A DNA stretch of 64,000 nt, taken from Pseudoxanthomonas suwonensis (GTDB lineage Bacteria > Pseudomonadota > Gammaproteobacteria > Xanthomonadales > Xanthomonadaceae). Below are positions 27,600 to 35,174 of the stretch, piece after piece. A program made the position numbers and the translations under genes. The first letter of the stretch is position 1. Every line of letters begins with the position of its first letter. Location: assembly GCA_003240695.1 (NCBI GenBank), contig QFNC01000007.1, positions 41,512 to 105,511 of the forward strand, written 5' to 3'. The notes under the pieces were generated by a model. It searched no databases. It was given only the letters and a program-made list of their open reading frames with translations, and was not told where the DNA came from.

Positions 27600-27974
27600 T
27601 CACATCGCCCGCCTGTCCTGCCCCGCCCTGCGCCGCCACGGCAACGGAATGCCGAACAGCATCAGCGCCAGCCACGCCAGCCGGCTGGACGCGGTTTCGC
27701 GATCGGCCGGTTCCCCGGTCGCTGCAGCATCGGCGTCCTCCTCATGGACCAGCGCGAACGCACCGCTGTCGATGGCATGCAGCACGGCACGTGCACGCTC
27801 GGCATCGGCCTCGTCCACGCGCAGGCGTGCGCCGCCCACGGCCAGCCGCCACTCCCAGTTGGCCAGCAATACGTTTTCGTCGCCCAGTGTCGCGGCAATG
27901 CCTTCGGCCTGCAGCCGCCCCAACACGATGCGGGCCTGCAACGGATCATGGAAATGGGCGATGGTGACCGGCAT
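27600..27974 (-). CDS. DUF2007 (putative signal-transducing) protein
   Basis: A 124-residue protein. The first 70 residues (MPVTIAHFHDPLQARIVLGR, then LQAEGIAATLGDENVL and VRVDEAD-like AGGARLRVDEADAERA) match DUF2007, a small domain related to P-II-like folds. A hydrophobic stretch near the C-terminus (LAWLALMLFGIPLPW) may anchor it to the membrane. It converges with rpe. No partner is evident. Confidence 0.78.
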   Translation of the reverse strand: MPVTIAHFHDPLQARIVLGRLQAEGIAATLGDENVLLANWEWRLAVGGARLRVDEADAERARAVLHAIDSGAFALVHEEDADAAATGEPADRETASSRLAWLALMLFGIPLPWRRRAGQDRRAM

Positions 27975-28074
27975 GCGGCCAGCATCGCACGAATGCCGTC
28001 ACAGGGCTTGAATCCCGGCGTTCGCGGCACCATGGGGTGAAACGACGCGGACATTCCTGCCAGCGAGGTGCAAC

Positions 28075-28464
28075 ATGAAAGGCTATGTGGACGACATCGA
28101 GAAAGCCACCGAGGACAACGACGACTACCGGCGCGTGGTGTACACCGGCAAGCATCTGCAACTGGTGCTGATGACACTGCAGCCGGGCGAGCAGATCGGC
28201 GAGGAAGTGCACGAGACCCACGACCAGTTCTTCCGCTTCGAGAAGGGCGATGGCGAGGTGCTGATCGACGGGGTGACCCATGCGATCAAGGCCGACTTCG
28301 GGGTGATCGTGCCGGCCGGCGCCAGGCACAACGTGATCAACACCGGGCACACGCCGCTGCGGCTGTACACGCTGTACGGGCCGCCGGAACATCGCGACGG
28401 GGTGCTGCAGCCCACCAAGGCCGATGAAACCGAGGAGCATTTCGACGGCACCACCACCGAGTGA
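28075..28464 (+). CDS. Single-domain cupin protein
   Basis: A 129-residue cupin. Motif 1 reads GEEVHETHDQFFRFEKGDG (two His and a Glu), motif 2 reads PAGARHNVINTG with the second His. The C-terminus is acidic. Small cupins of this type (annotated as mannose-6-P isomerase-like) bind a metal, but their reactions are mostly unknown. AGGTG lies about 8 bases before the ATG. It is followed 41 bases later by the sialidase-like lipoprotein gene. Confidence 0.87.
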   Translation: MKGYVDDIEKATEDNDDYRRVVYTGKHLQLVLMTLQPGEQIGEEVHETHDQFFRFEKGDGEVLIDGVTHAIKADFGVIVPAGARHNVINTGHTPLRLYTLYGPPEHRDGVLQPTKADETEEHFDGTTTE

Positions 28465-28505
28465 AACCGTCGGCAGCGACGCCTGGGATGGCGTAGGCTG
28501 CGGGC

Positions 28506-29759
28506 ATGCGCATCGCCATCCAATCAATCCTGGTTGCAACCGCCTTCCTGTCCGGCATCGCCGCGTGTACGCGTCCGTCGCCGCAATCTGCAGCAACGCC
28601 CACCGACACCGTGACCGGCAGCCAGCTGTGGGTGTTGCCTGCCGGCAATGGCGCCGGGCAGCCGGATCTGAGCCTGGCCCCGGACGGTCGCGTGCTGCTG
28701 AGCTGGCTGGAAAGCCGCCCCGGCCAGCGCACCCGGCTGCAACTGGCCGAATTCGACCGCAATGGCCACTGGCAGGCCACACGCACCGTGGCGGTGGGCT
28801 CGTCGTTCGTCACCCATGCCGCCGACACGCCGCATGTGCTGGCCACGGCCGACAACACCCTGTGGGTGCATTGGTTGCAGAAGGCCGCGAAGGGTCGCGG
28901 CTACCACGTGCTGCTGAGCAACTCGCGCGACGGCGGCATGCACTGGGCTCCGCCGGTGCGCGTGCATGCCGATGGCTCGCCGGCGGAACACGGCTTCGTG
29001 TCGCTGTGGCCGCACAGCGCCAACCAGCTGGGCGTGGCCTGGCTGGATGGCTCCGCGACATCGGAAGGCGCATCCGCACCGGTCACTGCGCTGCACAGTG
29101 CGGTGTTCGATGCCGGTTTGAACAGCCCGGGCGAACAGACCGTGGCCCCCATCGCCTGCGATTGCTGCGCCACCGCGGCAGCGGTCACGACCCAAGGCGC
29201 CGTGCTGGCATTCCGTGGCCGCACTGCAGATGACATCCGCGACATCCACGTGACCCGCTTCGATGGCACGGCTTGGGCTGCACCGACGCCCGTGCATGCC
29301 GACGGCTGGCGCATGACTGCCTGCCCGGTGAACGGACCGGCACTGGCCGCCAGCGGCGACACCGTGCTGGCCGGCTGGTACACCGCTGCGGATGGTGTAG
29401 GTGCCGTGCGGCTGGCGCGCAGCCAAGATGCCGGCAGTACCTTCGATCCACCAGTCACCGTGGATGTGGGCGATGCGGTCCTGGGCCGCGTCCAGGTCGC
29501 CGTGGATCACGCCAACGCCTGGCTGCTGTGGCTGCGCGAGGACCGGCAGGCGCAAACCCTGTGGCTGGCCCGCTACAGCCCCGATCTGGCACAGCAACGG
29601 GAGAAACGCGAAATCGCCCGCCTGCGCGGCCGTGGGCTGGCGACCGGCCTGCCGCAGCTGCTGCTGCGCGACGGCGTGGCGCACATCGCGTGGACCGATG
29701 TGGGCGATGATGGCGCTTCCACCCGTCTGCACGGCCTGCGCTACCGCCCTGCCGACTGA
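28506..29759 (+). CDS. Sialidase-like beta-propeller lipoprotein
   Basis: A 417-residue exported protein with a lipoprotein signal (LSGIAACTR; lipobox Cys about residue 21). The mature protein shows repeated beta-propeller elements, including Asp-box-like sequences (SNSRDGGMHWAPPV and ARSQDAGSTFDPPV), as in the sialidase/neuraminidase superfamily fold. A CDCCATAA cluster could hold a metal or disulfides. The active-site arginine triad of true sialidases is not evident, so I do not call it an enzyme. It is followed by an acid phosphatase lipoprotein gene. Confidence 0.75.
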   Translation: MRIAIQSILVATAFLSGIAACTRPSPQSAATPTDTVTGSQLWVLPAGNGAGQPDLSLAPDGRVLLSWLESRPGQRTRLQLAEFDRNGHWQATRTVAVGSSFVTHAADTPHVLATADNTLWVHWLQKAAKGRGYHVLLSNSRDGGMHWAPPVRVHADGSPAEHGFVSLWPHSANQLGVAWLDGSATSEGASAPVTALHSAVFDAGLNSPGEQTVAPIACDCCATAAAVTTQGAVLAFRGRTADDIRDIHVTRFDGTAWAAPTPVHADGWRMTACPVNGPALAASGDTVLAGWYTAADGVGAVRLARSQDAGSTFDPPVTVDVGDAVLGRVQVAVDHANAWLLWLREDRQAQTLWLARYSPDLAQQREKREIARLRGRGLATGLPQLLLRDGVAHIAWTDVGDDGASTRLHGLRYRPAD

Positions 29760-29826
29760 TCACGTACCACGCACCTGCGGCCGGCAGCCGCTACACTCGC
29801 CGTCCGCATCCACGTTCTGCATCGCC

Positions 29827-30702
29827 ATGACCCGACCGCTGTCCGCCGGCCTGTTGATCGTTGCCCTGGTGCTGGCCGGCTGCCGCGCCACCGCACCTGT
29901 GGCACCCGGGCCGGCCATCGACACCGTCCCCGCCGACGACAATCTGAATGCCGTGCTGTGGATGCAGTCCTCGGCCGAGTACCAGGCATCCAGCATCAGC
30001 GTGTACCGCGGAGCCACCGCGCAGCTGGATGCCGCGCTGGCCGATCCTGACTGGGATGCCCTGCTGCCTGCCGAACGCGACCGCCCGGCAGCCGGCCTGC
30101 CGCCCGCCATCGTGATGGACGTGGACGAAACCGTGCTGGACAACAGCCCCTACCAGGCCCGGCAGGTGCGCGACGGCAGCGAATACAGCGATGCCAGCTG
30201 GGATGTCTGGGTGGCCGAACGCGCCGCGACGCCCGTTCCGGGGGTGCAGGACTTCGCCCGCGCCGCCACCGCCAAGGGCATCACCATCCTCTATCTCACC
30301 AACCGCACCGTTGCGCAGCGCGAGGCCACGCTGGCCAACCTGCGTGCACAGGGCCTGCCGGTGAAGGACGACAGCGTGTTTCTCGGCAAGGGCATGGCCG
30401 TGGCCGATTGCCCGGGCACGGGCAGCGACAAGACCTGTCGCCGTAGGCTCGTGTCGCGCCAGTACCGGGTGCTGCTGCAGGTGGGCGATCAACTGAGCGA
30501 CTTCGCTGCCGTGTCGCCCAACTCCACGGCTGCACGCCAGCAACTGCTGGATCGACAGCGCGGCTGGTTCGGGCAACGCTGGTGGATGCTGCCCAATCCC
30601 AGTTATGGGGGCTGGGAAGCGGCCGCGTTCGACAATCACTACGATCTGCCACGCGACACGCGTCGGGCCGCCAAGAGACGCGCGCTGCGCGACAGCCAAT
30701 GA
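29827..30702 (+). CDS. e(P4)-type HAD acid phosphatase lipoprotein
   Basis: A 291-residue outer-membrane lipoprotein candidate with signal LIVALVLAGCRA (lipobox LAGC). The HAD nucleophile motif is IVMDVDETVLDNSPYQ; motif II is TILYLTNRT; motif III/IV residues are around LLQVGDQLSDFA. This is the class C acid phosphatase/5'-nucleotidase e(P4) family, which removes phosphate from nucleotides outside the cytoplasm. ATG 29827 lies directly before the signal peptide. A candidate sRNA with its own promoter follows about 75 bases after the stop. Confidence 0.9.
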   Translation: MTRPLSAGLLIVALVLAGCRATAPVAPGPAIDTVPADDNLNAVLWMQSSAEYQASSISVYRGATAQLDAALADPDWDALLPAERDRPAAGLPPAIVMDVDETVLDNSPYQARQVRDGSEYSDASWDVWVAERAATPVPGVQDFARAATAKGITILYLTNRTVAQREATLANLRAQGLPVKDDSVFLGKGMAVADCPGTGSDKTCRRRLVSRQYRVLLQVGDQLSDFAAVSPNSTAARQQLLDRQRGWFGQRWWMLPNPSYGGWEAAAFDNHYDLPRDTRRAAKRRALRDSQ

Positions 30703-30711
30703 TCCATTCAG

Positions 30712-30732
30712 ATCAATCAGATGCGGATTGAT
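30712..30732. promoter_or_regulatory. Inverted repeat ATCAATC-N7-GATTGAT upstream of the candidate sRNA promoter
   Basis: Perfect 7-bp arms at 30712-30718 and 30726-30732 separated by 7 bases. The centre is about 55 bases before the predicted sRNA start, a position typical for an activator or repressor site. The DNA here is AT-richer than its surroundings. The binding protein is unknown. Confidence 0.5.
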
Positions 30733-30741
30733 TCGAAGGTA

Positions 30742-30770
30742 TTGCATCAATTCCAGCAAGGCGCTAGTCT
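30742..30770 (+). promoter_or_regulatory. Predicted sigma-70-type promoter for the candidate sRNA
   Basis: TTGCAT at 30742-30747 and TAGTCT at 30765-30770 with an optimal 17-base spacer. Transcription would begin near 30777, just before the first hairpin of the candidate sRNA. Confidence 0.5.
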
Positions 30771-30776
30771 TGAATG

Positions 30777-30883
30777 ATCCGGATCCACCTCCGGACCTGT
30801 GCCACGACCTGCGCACCCTTGGGTGCGATCTTTCGAAGGCATCGTTGCCTTCCACCTCAAGGCCTTCGGGCCTGTTTTTTTTT
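30777..30883 (+). ncRNA. Candidate small RNA with four hairpins and intrinsic terminator
   Basis: About 107 nt between the acid phosphatase gene and the His/Ala-rich protein gene. Four successive hairpins are visible: CCGGA/TCCGG (30779-30794), CGCACC/GGTGCG (30812-30827), GAAGGCA/TGCCTTC (30835-30852) and AGGCC-TTCG-GGCCT (30860-30873), the last followed by nine T. A matched promoter lies immediately upstream. No ORF with a ribosome site fits. It could instead be a long structured 3' trailer of the phosphatase gene; the promoter favours an independent sRNA. I recognise no known family. Confidence 0.6.
30860..30883 (+). terminator. Rho-independent terminator of the candidate sRNA
   Basis: Stem AGGCC with GGCCT around a stable TTCG tetraloop (30860-30873), then G and nine T (30875-30883). 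Confidence 0.88.
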
Positions 30884-30956
30884 GCCTGTCGGCCGCACCG
30901 CGATCCACTTCGCCCCTCGGCCGGCCGGCAAAATGGCGGCTGAATGCAACCGCACC

Positions 30957-31000
30957 CTAGGGTTTGCCCTAGTGTTGCAGTGGCGAGAACTGCACTAGCG
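30957..31000 (+). promoter_or_regulatory. Palindromic operator and -10 element, site A of the five-member regulon
   Basis: CTAGGG-TTTG-CCCTAG at 30957-30972, then exactly 23 bases, then TAGCG at 30996-31000, about 46 bases before the ATG at 31047. In extended form (ACCTAGGG...CCCTAGTG) it satisfies the LuxR-box pattern NNCT-N12-AGNN. The same palindrome precedes four other genes in the next 12 kb, three of them with the same spacing. Confidence 0.8.
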
Positions 31001-31046
31001 TGCGAATCACCCCCAATGGGTATGTCGATTCCAGGCGAGGTGTTTC

Positions 31047-32312
31047 ATGGAGATTCGCGGTCCCCATTCTCACCATGGCCACGGCCAAGACAGTGCGCCT
31101 GGTCTGATCAACCAAGCCATCAACGGCAATGGCCCTCAAGCGGGCATCTCGATTCCGGGTGTGTTGTCGAGTGATTTCTATGGCAATGCCGGCGATCACG
31201 GCGATGCGGCCCAGCATGGCCGTCCCGGCGGCAGCGGCTCCACCCAGGCCGGTTCGGCCGTGCATCAAGCGTATTCGAACACGGTCACTGGCAATGCGTC
31301 CGCCGACGGCCCCGATGCGCATGCGCTGAACAGGCCGATGGAACTGCCCAGCGGCGTCGCCGTCGCGCGCATGCTGTCGCACGGCGGCGATGCGGTTCCG
31401 GCAGGCATTGCCCGGCAATTGGGCGATGTGGCGCAGCATTTCGCCGGTCTTGCCAACACCCCGGCCGCCAATGCGAATCCAAATGCCCATGGCGATGCGC
31501 GCCTGCAAGGCACACCCCAAGCGCAGCAGGCTGCGGGCAGCCATTCCGCTGCTGCCACATCCGCGCAGGCAACTCCCTCGGCAACCCAGACCGCAACCGC
31601 AACGCCGGTGCCGCAGGCCGCGCGCGGCGGCGAGGCACTGGCCACGGCATTGCGCCCGGAAGCGGCCAACGTGCAGCAAACAGCCAATGCCCATTCGGCG
31701 AGCGCTGCCACTGCCGCCGCCGGCAGTACCGCGGCACAGGCCTCGGCGGCGGCGCTGGCTGCCGCCAGCGTCGCCCAGCCCAATGCCCTGGCCATGCCGC
31801 AGGGCTCGCCGATGGTCAACAATCCCACGGTGATCCCCACCAATTTCATCAATCCCCACGCGGCACCGCAGGGCACCGCCTTCAGCCGCGACGCGGTGAT
31901 CCCGGTCGACAACCGCCTGTCGCTGGCCATGCAGCGCGAAGGCGCCTACACCGGTACCGGACCGGCACGCGAACGCCTGCGCGGCGACGTGCGCCAGCTG
32001 CCAAGACGCATGAACCACTGGCTGGCCCGCATGGGTCTGGTGAAACCGGATGCCTTCGCCCGCCATCAGGATGTGGACGGTGGCGAGCAGGGCCTGCAGC
32101 AATGGTTGTACTGGATCCTGGCGATCGTCGCCTTCCTGGGCTGCGGCCTGATGCTGGCCAGCCTGCTGCCCAGCGGCACCGGCCTGCTGGAAGGCAGCAA
32201 CCGCACCACGGCCGGTGGATTCGGACTGGTCGCCGGTATTGCCGCAGGTCTCGGTGCCTGGTGGCTGCGCAGCCAGTGGCGCAAGGCGTCGGCGGAGCCG
32301 GATTCGTTCTGA
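31047..32312 (+). CDS. His/Ala-rich protein with C-terminal membrane hairpin (regulon member)
   Basis: A 421-residue protein without a signal peptide. The N-terminus is His/Gly-rich (EIRGPHSHHGHGQDS); residues about 130-270 are low-complexity Ala/Thr/Gln/Ser; about 270-350 is a soluble part with RERLRGDVRQLPRRMNHWLA; two membrane helices follow at about 355-376 and 388-406 (YWILAIVAFLGCGLMLASLL and FGLVAGIAAGLGAWWL). Translation starts at ATG 31047 with GAGGTG 5 bases ahead. It stands behind palindrome site A. The tail-anchored layout with a long flexible arm suggests a translocated or surface-linked structural protein; no family recognised. Confidence 0.75.
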   Translation: MEIRGPHSHHGHGQDSAPGLINQAINGNGPQAGISIPGVLSSDFYGNAGDHGDAAQHGRPGGSGSTQAGSAVHQAYSNTVTGNASADGPDAHALNRPMELPSGVAVARMLSHGGDAVPAGIARQLGDVAQHFAGLANTPAANANPNAHGDARLQGTPQAQQAAGSHSAAATSAQATPSATQTATATPVPQAARGGEALATALRPEAANVQQTANAHSASAATAAAGSTAAQASAAALAAASVAQPNALAMPQGSPMVNNPTVIPTNFINPHAAPQGTAFSRDAVIPVDNRLSLAMQREGAYTGTGPARERLRGDVRQLPRRMNHWLARMGLVKPDAFARHQDVDGGEQGLQQWLYWILAIVAFLGCGLMLASLLPSGTGLLEGSNRTTAGGFGLVAGIAAGLGAWWLRSQWRKASAEPDSF

Positions 32313-32377
32313 TCGGCCGCCTTCAGCCGCCTGAGTCGACTGCCTGACATCGGCCGCCACGGTCGGCGGCCTGCAGA

Positions 32378-32756
32378 TCATTGTCCGGATGCGAAATGCG
32401 CGAACACCTGCTCGCCCGTCAGCTTGCGGGTGTCGTTCTGCAAGGCATCGAACGCGGGCTTCTCATCGATGACGATTTCCTCGGTCAGCGTGAAGGGCTG
32501 ATGCTGGAACAGGCCGGGCGGCAAGATGTATTCGTCAGCCGGCAGCAGGTGGTAGAACAGATGGGTGCCGCACGTCTTGCAGGAGCCGCGTTCGGCCCGG
32601 TTCGGCGCCGGTGAAACGCGCATCCGTGCCGCAATGCACGGCGAACATCGGCCCGCCCGACCAGCGTCGGCACGTGGCGCAGTGGCACAGCGCGACCTGG
32701 CGATGACTGTCGCCGGCATGGACGGTAATGGCTCCGCACAGACAGGTACCTTGCAT
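32378..32756 (-). pseudogene. GFA-family (glutathione-dependent formaldehyde-activating-like) gene, frameshifted
   Basis: The N-terminal half reads MQGTCLCGAITV, then ALCHCATCRRWSGGPMF in one frame from ATG 32756 (GGGAG ahead). The C-terminal half, starting NRAERGSCKTCGTHLFYHL and ending EQVFAHFASGQ, is in another frame. Joined, they make a complete small GFA/CENP-V protein with its zinc cysteines (CxC, CxxC, CxxCG). A single-base indel in or near the C/G run at about 32595-32612 breaks it. It is either a recent pseudogene or a sequencing error. Members bind two zinc ions; most are not true formaldehyde enzymes. Confidence 0.8.
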
Positions 32757-32813
32757 ATCGAACTCCCGTGCATGGATGTGGCTCGCGGGATGACGAGCCA
32801 TTCGGAAGACGGC

Positions 32814-33197
32814 CTATGGGCCGGGTTTGGTCGGGGTTGCGGGCTGTCGATAGGCCGCCAGTTCGGCACGGAACCAGGCCGCGCTGGACAGCGCGGCATC
32901 CCGACCGCATTGCACCTGGTACGCCTGGCCGGTCAGGCTGCTGCGCGAGGCCGCCAGATCGATGAAGGCCTCGGTGGAAGTCAGCAATCCCTTCCGGGCC
33001 AGATAATCGCGTTTGCGCCGCAGGTGGTTGCTGGCCTCGGCGGCGTCGTGCCATGTGCCATTGCGCTGGAAGCGGCACGGGGAGGCCTCCAGCACCGAGA
33101 ACAGATGCCGGATCTCCTGCGTGGTGGCTGTGGATTCACCGGCCATCGCACTGGCAGGGGCGAGCAAAACCACAAGCGGCAGACAGGCGCGCAGCAT
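32814..33197 (-). CDS. DUF5329-like secreted protein
   Basis: A 127-residue periplasmic protein with a Sec signal (MLRACLPLVVLLAPASAMA-GES). The mature part contains IRHLFSVLEASPCRFQRNG, then ASNHLRRKRDYLARKG and a second Cys (YQVQCG), matching the DUF5329 pattern of a small helical disulfide-linked domain. It lies 115 bases after lipase 1 on the same strand, so it may share its transcript. Position and export parallel the ankyrin protein behind lipase 2, so both could protect against or assist the lipases; this is inference. Confidence 0.75.
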   Translation of the reverse strand: MLRACLPLVVLLAPASAMAGESTATTQEIRHLFSVLEASPCRFQRNGTWHDAAEASNHLRRKRDYLARKGLLTSTEAFIDLAASRSSLTGQAYQVQCGRDAALSSAAWFRAELAAYRQPATPTKPGP

Positions 33198-33311
33198 GCC
33201 GTACAGGGTAGCAAGGCAACGCAACGGTTGGCCGGTGCCGTGCCAGGAACGCAGCCAGCAAGCAAGCCCGCATCCCGTCCCATCAAAACGCGCCGTAGGC
33301 GCTCGGCTTGA

Positions 33312-34265
33312 TCAGTCTTCCCACGGCCGCTGGGTTTCCAGCGCCTGGATCATGGTGCTCTGCCGGTGCAGGTCACCCACGCGTTCCAGCTTGTCCTTCT
33401 GGTGTTCGATCTGCGCCTTGCCCGATTCGATGGGGTGGCGCCAGTCCCACTTCGGTGCTTCGAGCGGCGGCAGCGGATCGGCCAGGGTGATCTCGTGCCC
33501 GGGGGCATCGGGCATGATGCTGCTCAGGCCGGGGGCATCCTGCTGCGCGGCGGTGAGCGGATCGCCATCCACGTTGTAGCGGCGGATCAGGCCCGCCTCG
33601 GCATCGGCCTTGGCGGCAGCCGGGTCCAGCCCGAACTGGCGAATGGTGTCGTCGTGCACGCCGGAGGCATCGAATGTGACGGCCGGGGTGTCGGTGACCA
33701 GCGATGCGATGCCCGCCAGTCCGCCCCCCAGCGAATGCCCGGTCAGCACCAGGTTGCCCTGGTTGCCGAACGGGCTGTCGGCCACCTGCTGCGCCAGGGC
33801 CACGGCCTGGTCGTACTGCTCGGTCTGCATGCCCAACCCTTGCGGGATGTTGGTCTTGACCCAGTCGTTGCCCCCGTTCGACCCGGCAAATGCCAGCGTG
33901 TAATGGCCGTTGCCATCGGTGTACAGGCCGGCACGGAAACCGGTGGAGCTGTCTTCGAAATCGGCCGGGTTCAGGCCAGCGGCACGCAGATCGGCATCGC
34001 TGACCCGGTTCCAGTTGCCCACCTGGGTGCGGCTGGGGTCATACGCCGCATCGGCCATGCGCATCATGTCCACGTCGATGGACTGGCTGCGCTGGCCGCT
34101 GACGCCGTCGGCCCAGCCGGCCTGGGCAGGTGGCTCGGGCAGGCGCGCCGGTGCCGGCACGATCGGTTCGATCGGCGGGGGCAGGAAGGGTTCGATGAAC
34201 GGGCGGGTCAGTTGCTCGGCCTTCGCCAGAACCGGATTGACGATGTCGCGGATGCCGTCCAACAT
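33312..34265 (-). CDS. Class 3 lipase-like alpha/beta hydrolase 1 (regulon member)
   Basis: A 317-residue protein with no signal peptide. The N-terminal 60 residues are Pro-rich (PFIEPFLPPPIEPIVPAP). The hydrolase domain contains NLVLTGHSLGGGLAG with the nucleophile elbow GHSLG, TLAFAGSNGGNDWVKTN (oxyanion region), and probable catalytic Asp and His downstream (RRYNVDGDPLTA; DAPGHEIT). This resembles the Mbeg1/class 3 lipase group. The C-terminus carries WDWRHPIESGK and ends LETQRPWED, both shared with lipase 2. ATG 34265 has GAGG ahead; promoter site B lies about 36 bases upstream. Probably a secreted lipase or phospholipase. Confidence 0.85.
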   Translation of the reverse strand: MLDGIRDIVNPVLAKAEQLTRPFIEPFLPPPIEPIVPAPARLPEPPAQAGWADGVSGQRSQSIDVDMMRMADAAYDPSRTQVGNWNRVSDADLRAAGLNPADFEDSSTGFRAGLYTDGNGHYTLAFAGSNGGNDWVKTNIPQGLGMQTEQYDQAVALAQQVADSPFGNQGNLVLTGHSLGGGLAGIASLVTDTPAVTFDASGVHDDTIRQFGLDPAAAKADAEAGLIRRYNVDGDPLTAAQQDAPGLSSIMPDAPGHEITLADPLPPLEAPKWDWRHPIESGKAQIEHQKDKLERVGDLHRQSTMIQALETQRPWED

Positions 34266-34300
34266 GAGCCTGCCCTCTATGAATGTGACCGATGCCTCCA

Positions 34301-34344
34301 CGCTAGGGATTGCTGCACTGCACAGGTACTAGGGCGTTCCCTAG
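34301..34344 (-). promoter_or_regulatory. Palindromic operator and -10 element, site B
   Basis: On the minus strand CTAGGG-AACG-CCCTAG (34344-34329), 23 bases, then TAGCG (34305-34301), about 36 bases before the lipase 1 ATG. The intervening sequence GTGCAGTGCAGCAA is identical to site C, showing that the promoter was duplicated with the lipase gene. Confidence 0.82.
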
Positions 34345-34366
34345 GTCCGACGGAAGGCGGCGGGGC

Positions 34367-35113
34367 TCATTGCACCGCGGTTTCCAGCGGCACGCCGTGC
34401 TCCAGCAGCCACTGTTCCACCACCTTGCGGTCGGCCCGCAGGGCTTCGGTGATGCGCGAATCGGGCGTGCGGAAGAAATAGGTCTGGAACGATGCGCCCT
34501 GCGCATTGCGCAGATTCGCGCTGGCGCCGTTCTCCAGCAGCAGGCGCACGTGCTGCCCGGCATTGATCATGGCCGCGGCGTGCAGCGGCGTGTTGCCGGC
34601 CGCATCGGCCAGATTGGGGTCGGCGCCGACCTGCAGCAGCATGCGGAACTGGGCATCGGTACGGGGTCCGGCGGCCACCGCCAACGGCACCGCGCCGGTC
34701 TTGCCATGGCGGGCATCCGGATCGGCGCCGTATTCCAGCAGCATCTGCAGGTACTGCGGGTCATCGATCATGCTGGCCGTGTGCACGGTGGTGGCGCCGC
34801 CCAGACCGGGACGGTTCGGGTTGGCCCCGGCCAGAATCAGCGCACGCACGCCTTCCACGCTGTCGGACAGCAACGCGAACTGCAGCGGGCTGATGCCCTG
34901 CTCGCCGGTAGCATTCGGATCGACGCCCTGCTGCACGATGCCGCGCACCCGCGCTTCATCGCCCTGGGCGGCGGCATCGGCCAGTTCGGCCAGGCGGGCA
35001 TCATCGGGAAAGGACTGGCTGGAATCCATGGCGGCTCCTCGTTGGCAGGATGTGCCGGCCAGCAACAGGGTCAGCAGAAGCGTCTGGACGAACCGGAGCA
35101 GCGCGGCGGGCAT
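34367..35113 (-). CDS. Exported ankyrin-repeat protein, partner of lipase 2
   Basis: A 248-residue protein with a hydrophobic leader (LLRFVQTLLLTLLLAGTSC) ending in a possible lipobox Cys, then about five ankyrin repeats: ISPLQFALLSDSVEGVRAL, TVHTASMIDDPQYLQMLLEYGAD, AVPLAVAAGPRTDAQF, NTPLHAAAMINAGQHVRLLL and a degenerate last unit. ATG 35113 gives the exported form; translation from ATG 35029 would make it cytoplasmic. It starts 62 bases after lipase 2 on the same strand. Exported ankyrin proteins next to lipases are often immunity or inhibitor proteins in effector systems, which is an inference here. Confidence 0.82.
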   Translation of the reverse strand: MPAALLRFVQTLLLTLLLAGTSCQRGAAMDSSQSFPDDARLAELADAAAQGDEARVRGIVQQGVDPNATGEQGISPLQFALLSDSVEGVRALILAGANPNRPGLGGATTVHTASMIDDPQYLQMLLEYGADPDARHGKTGAVPLAVAAGPRTDAQFRMLLQVGADPNLADAAGNTPLHAAAMINAGQHVRLLLENGASANLRNAQGASFQTYFFRTPDSRITEALRADRKVVEQWLLEHGVPLETAVQ

Positions 35114-35174
35114 GGCGGCAGCATCGCACAGGCGGAGGCAATCCGCATCCGCCACGGCGGGGCGGCAGGCGCGG

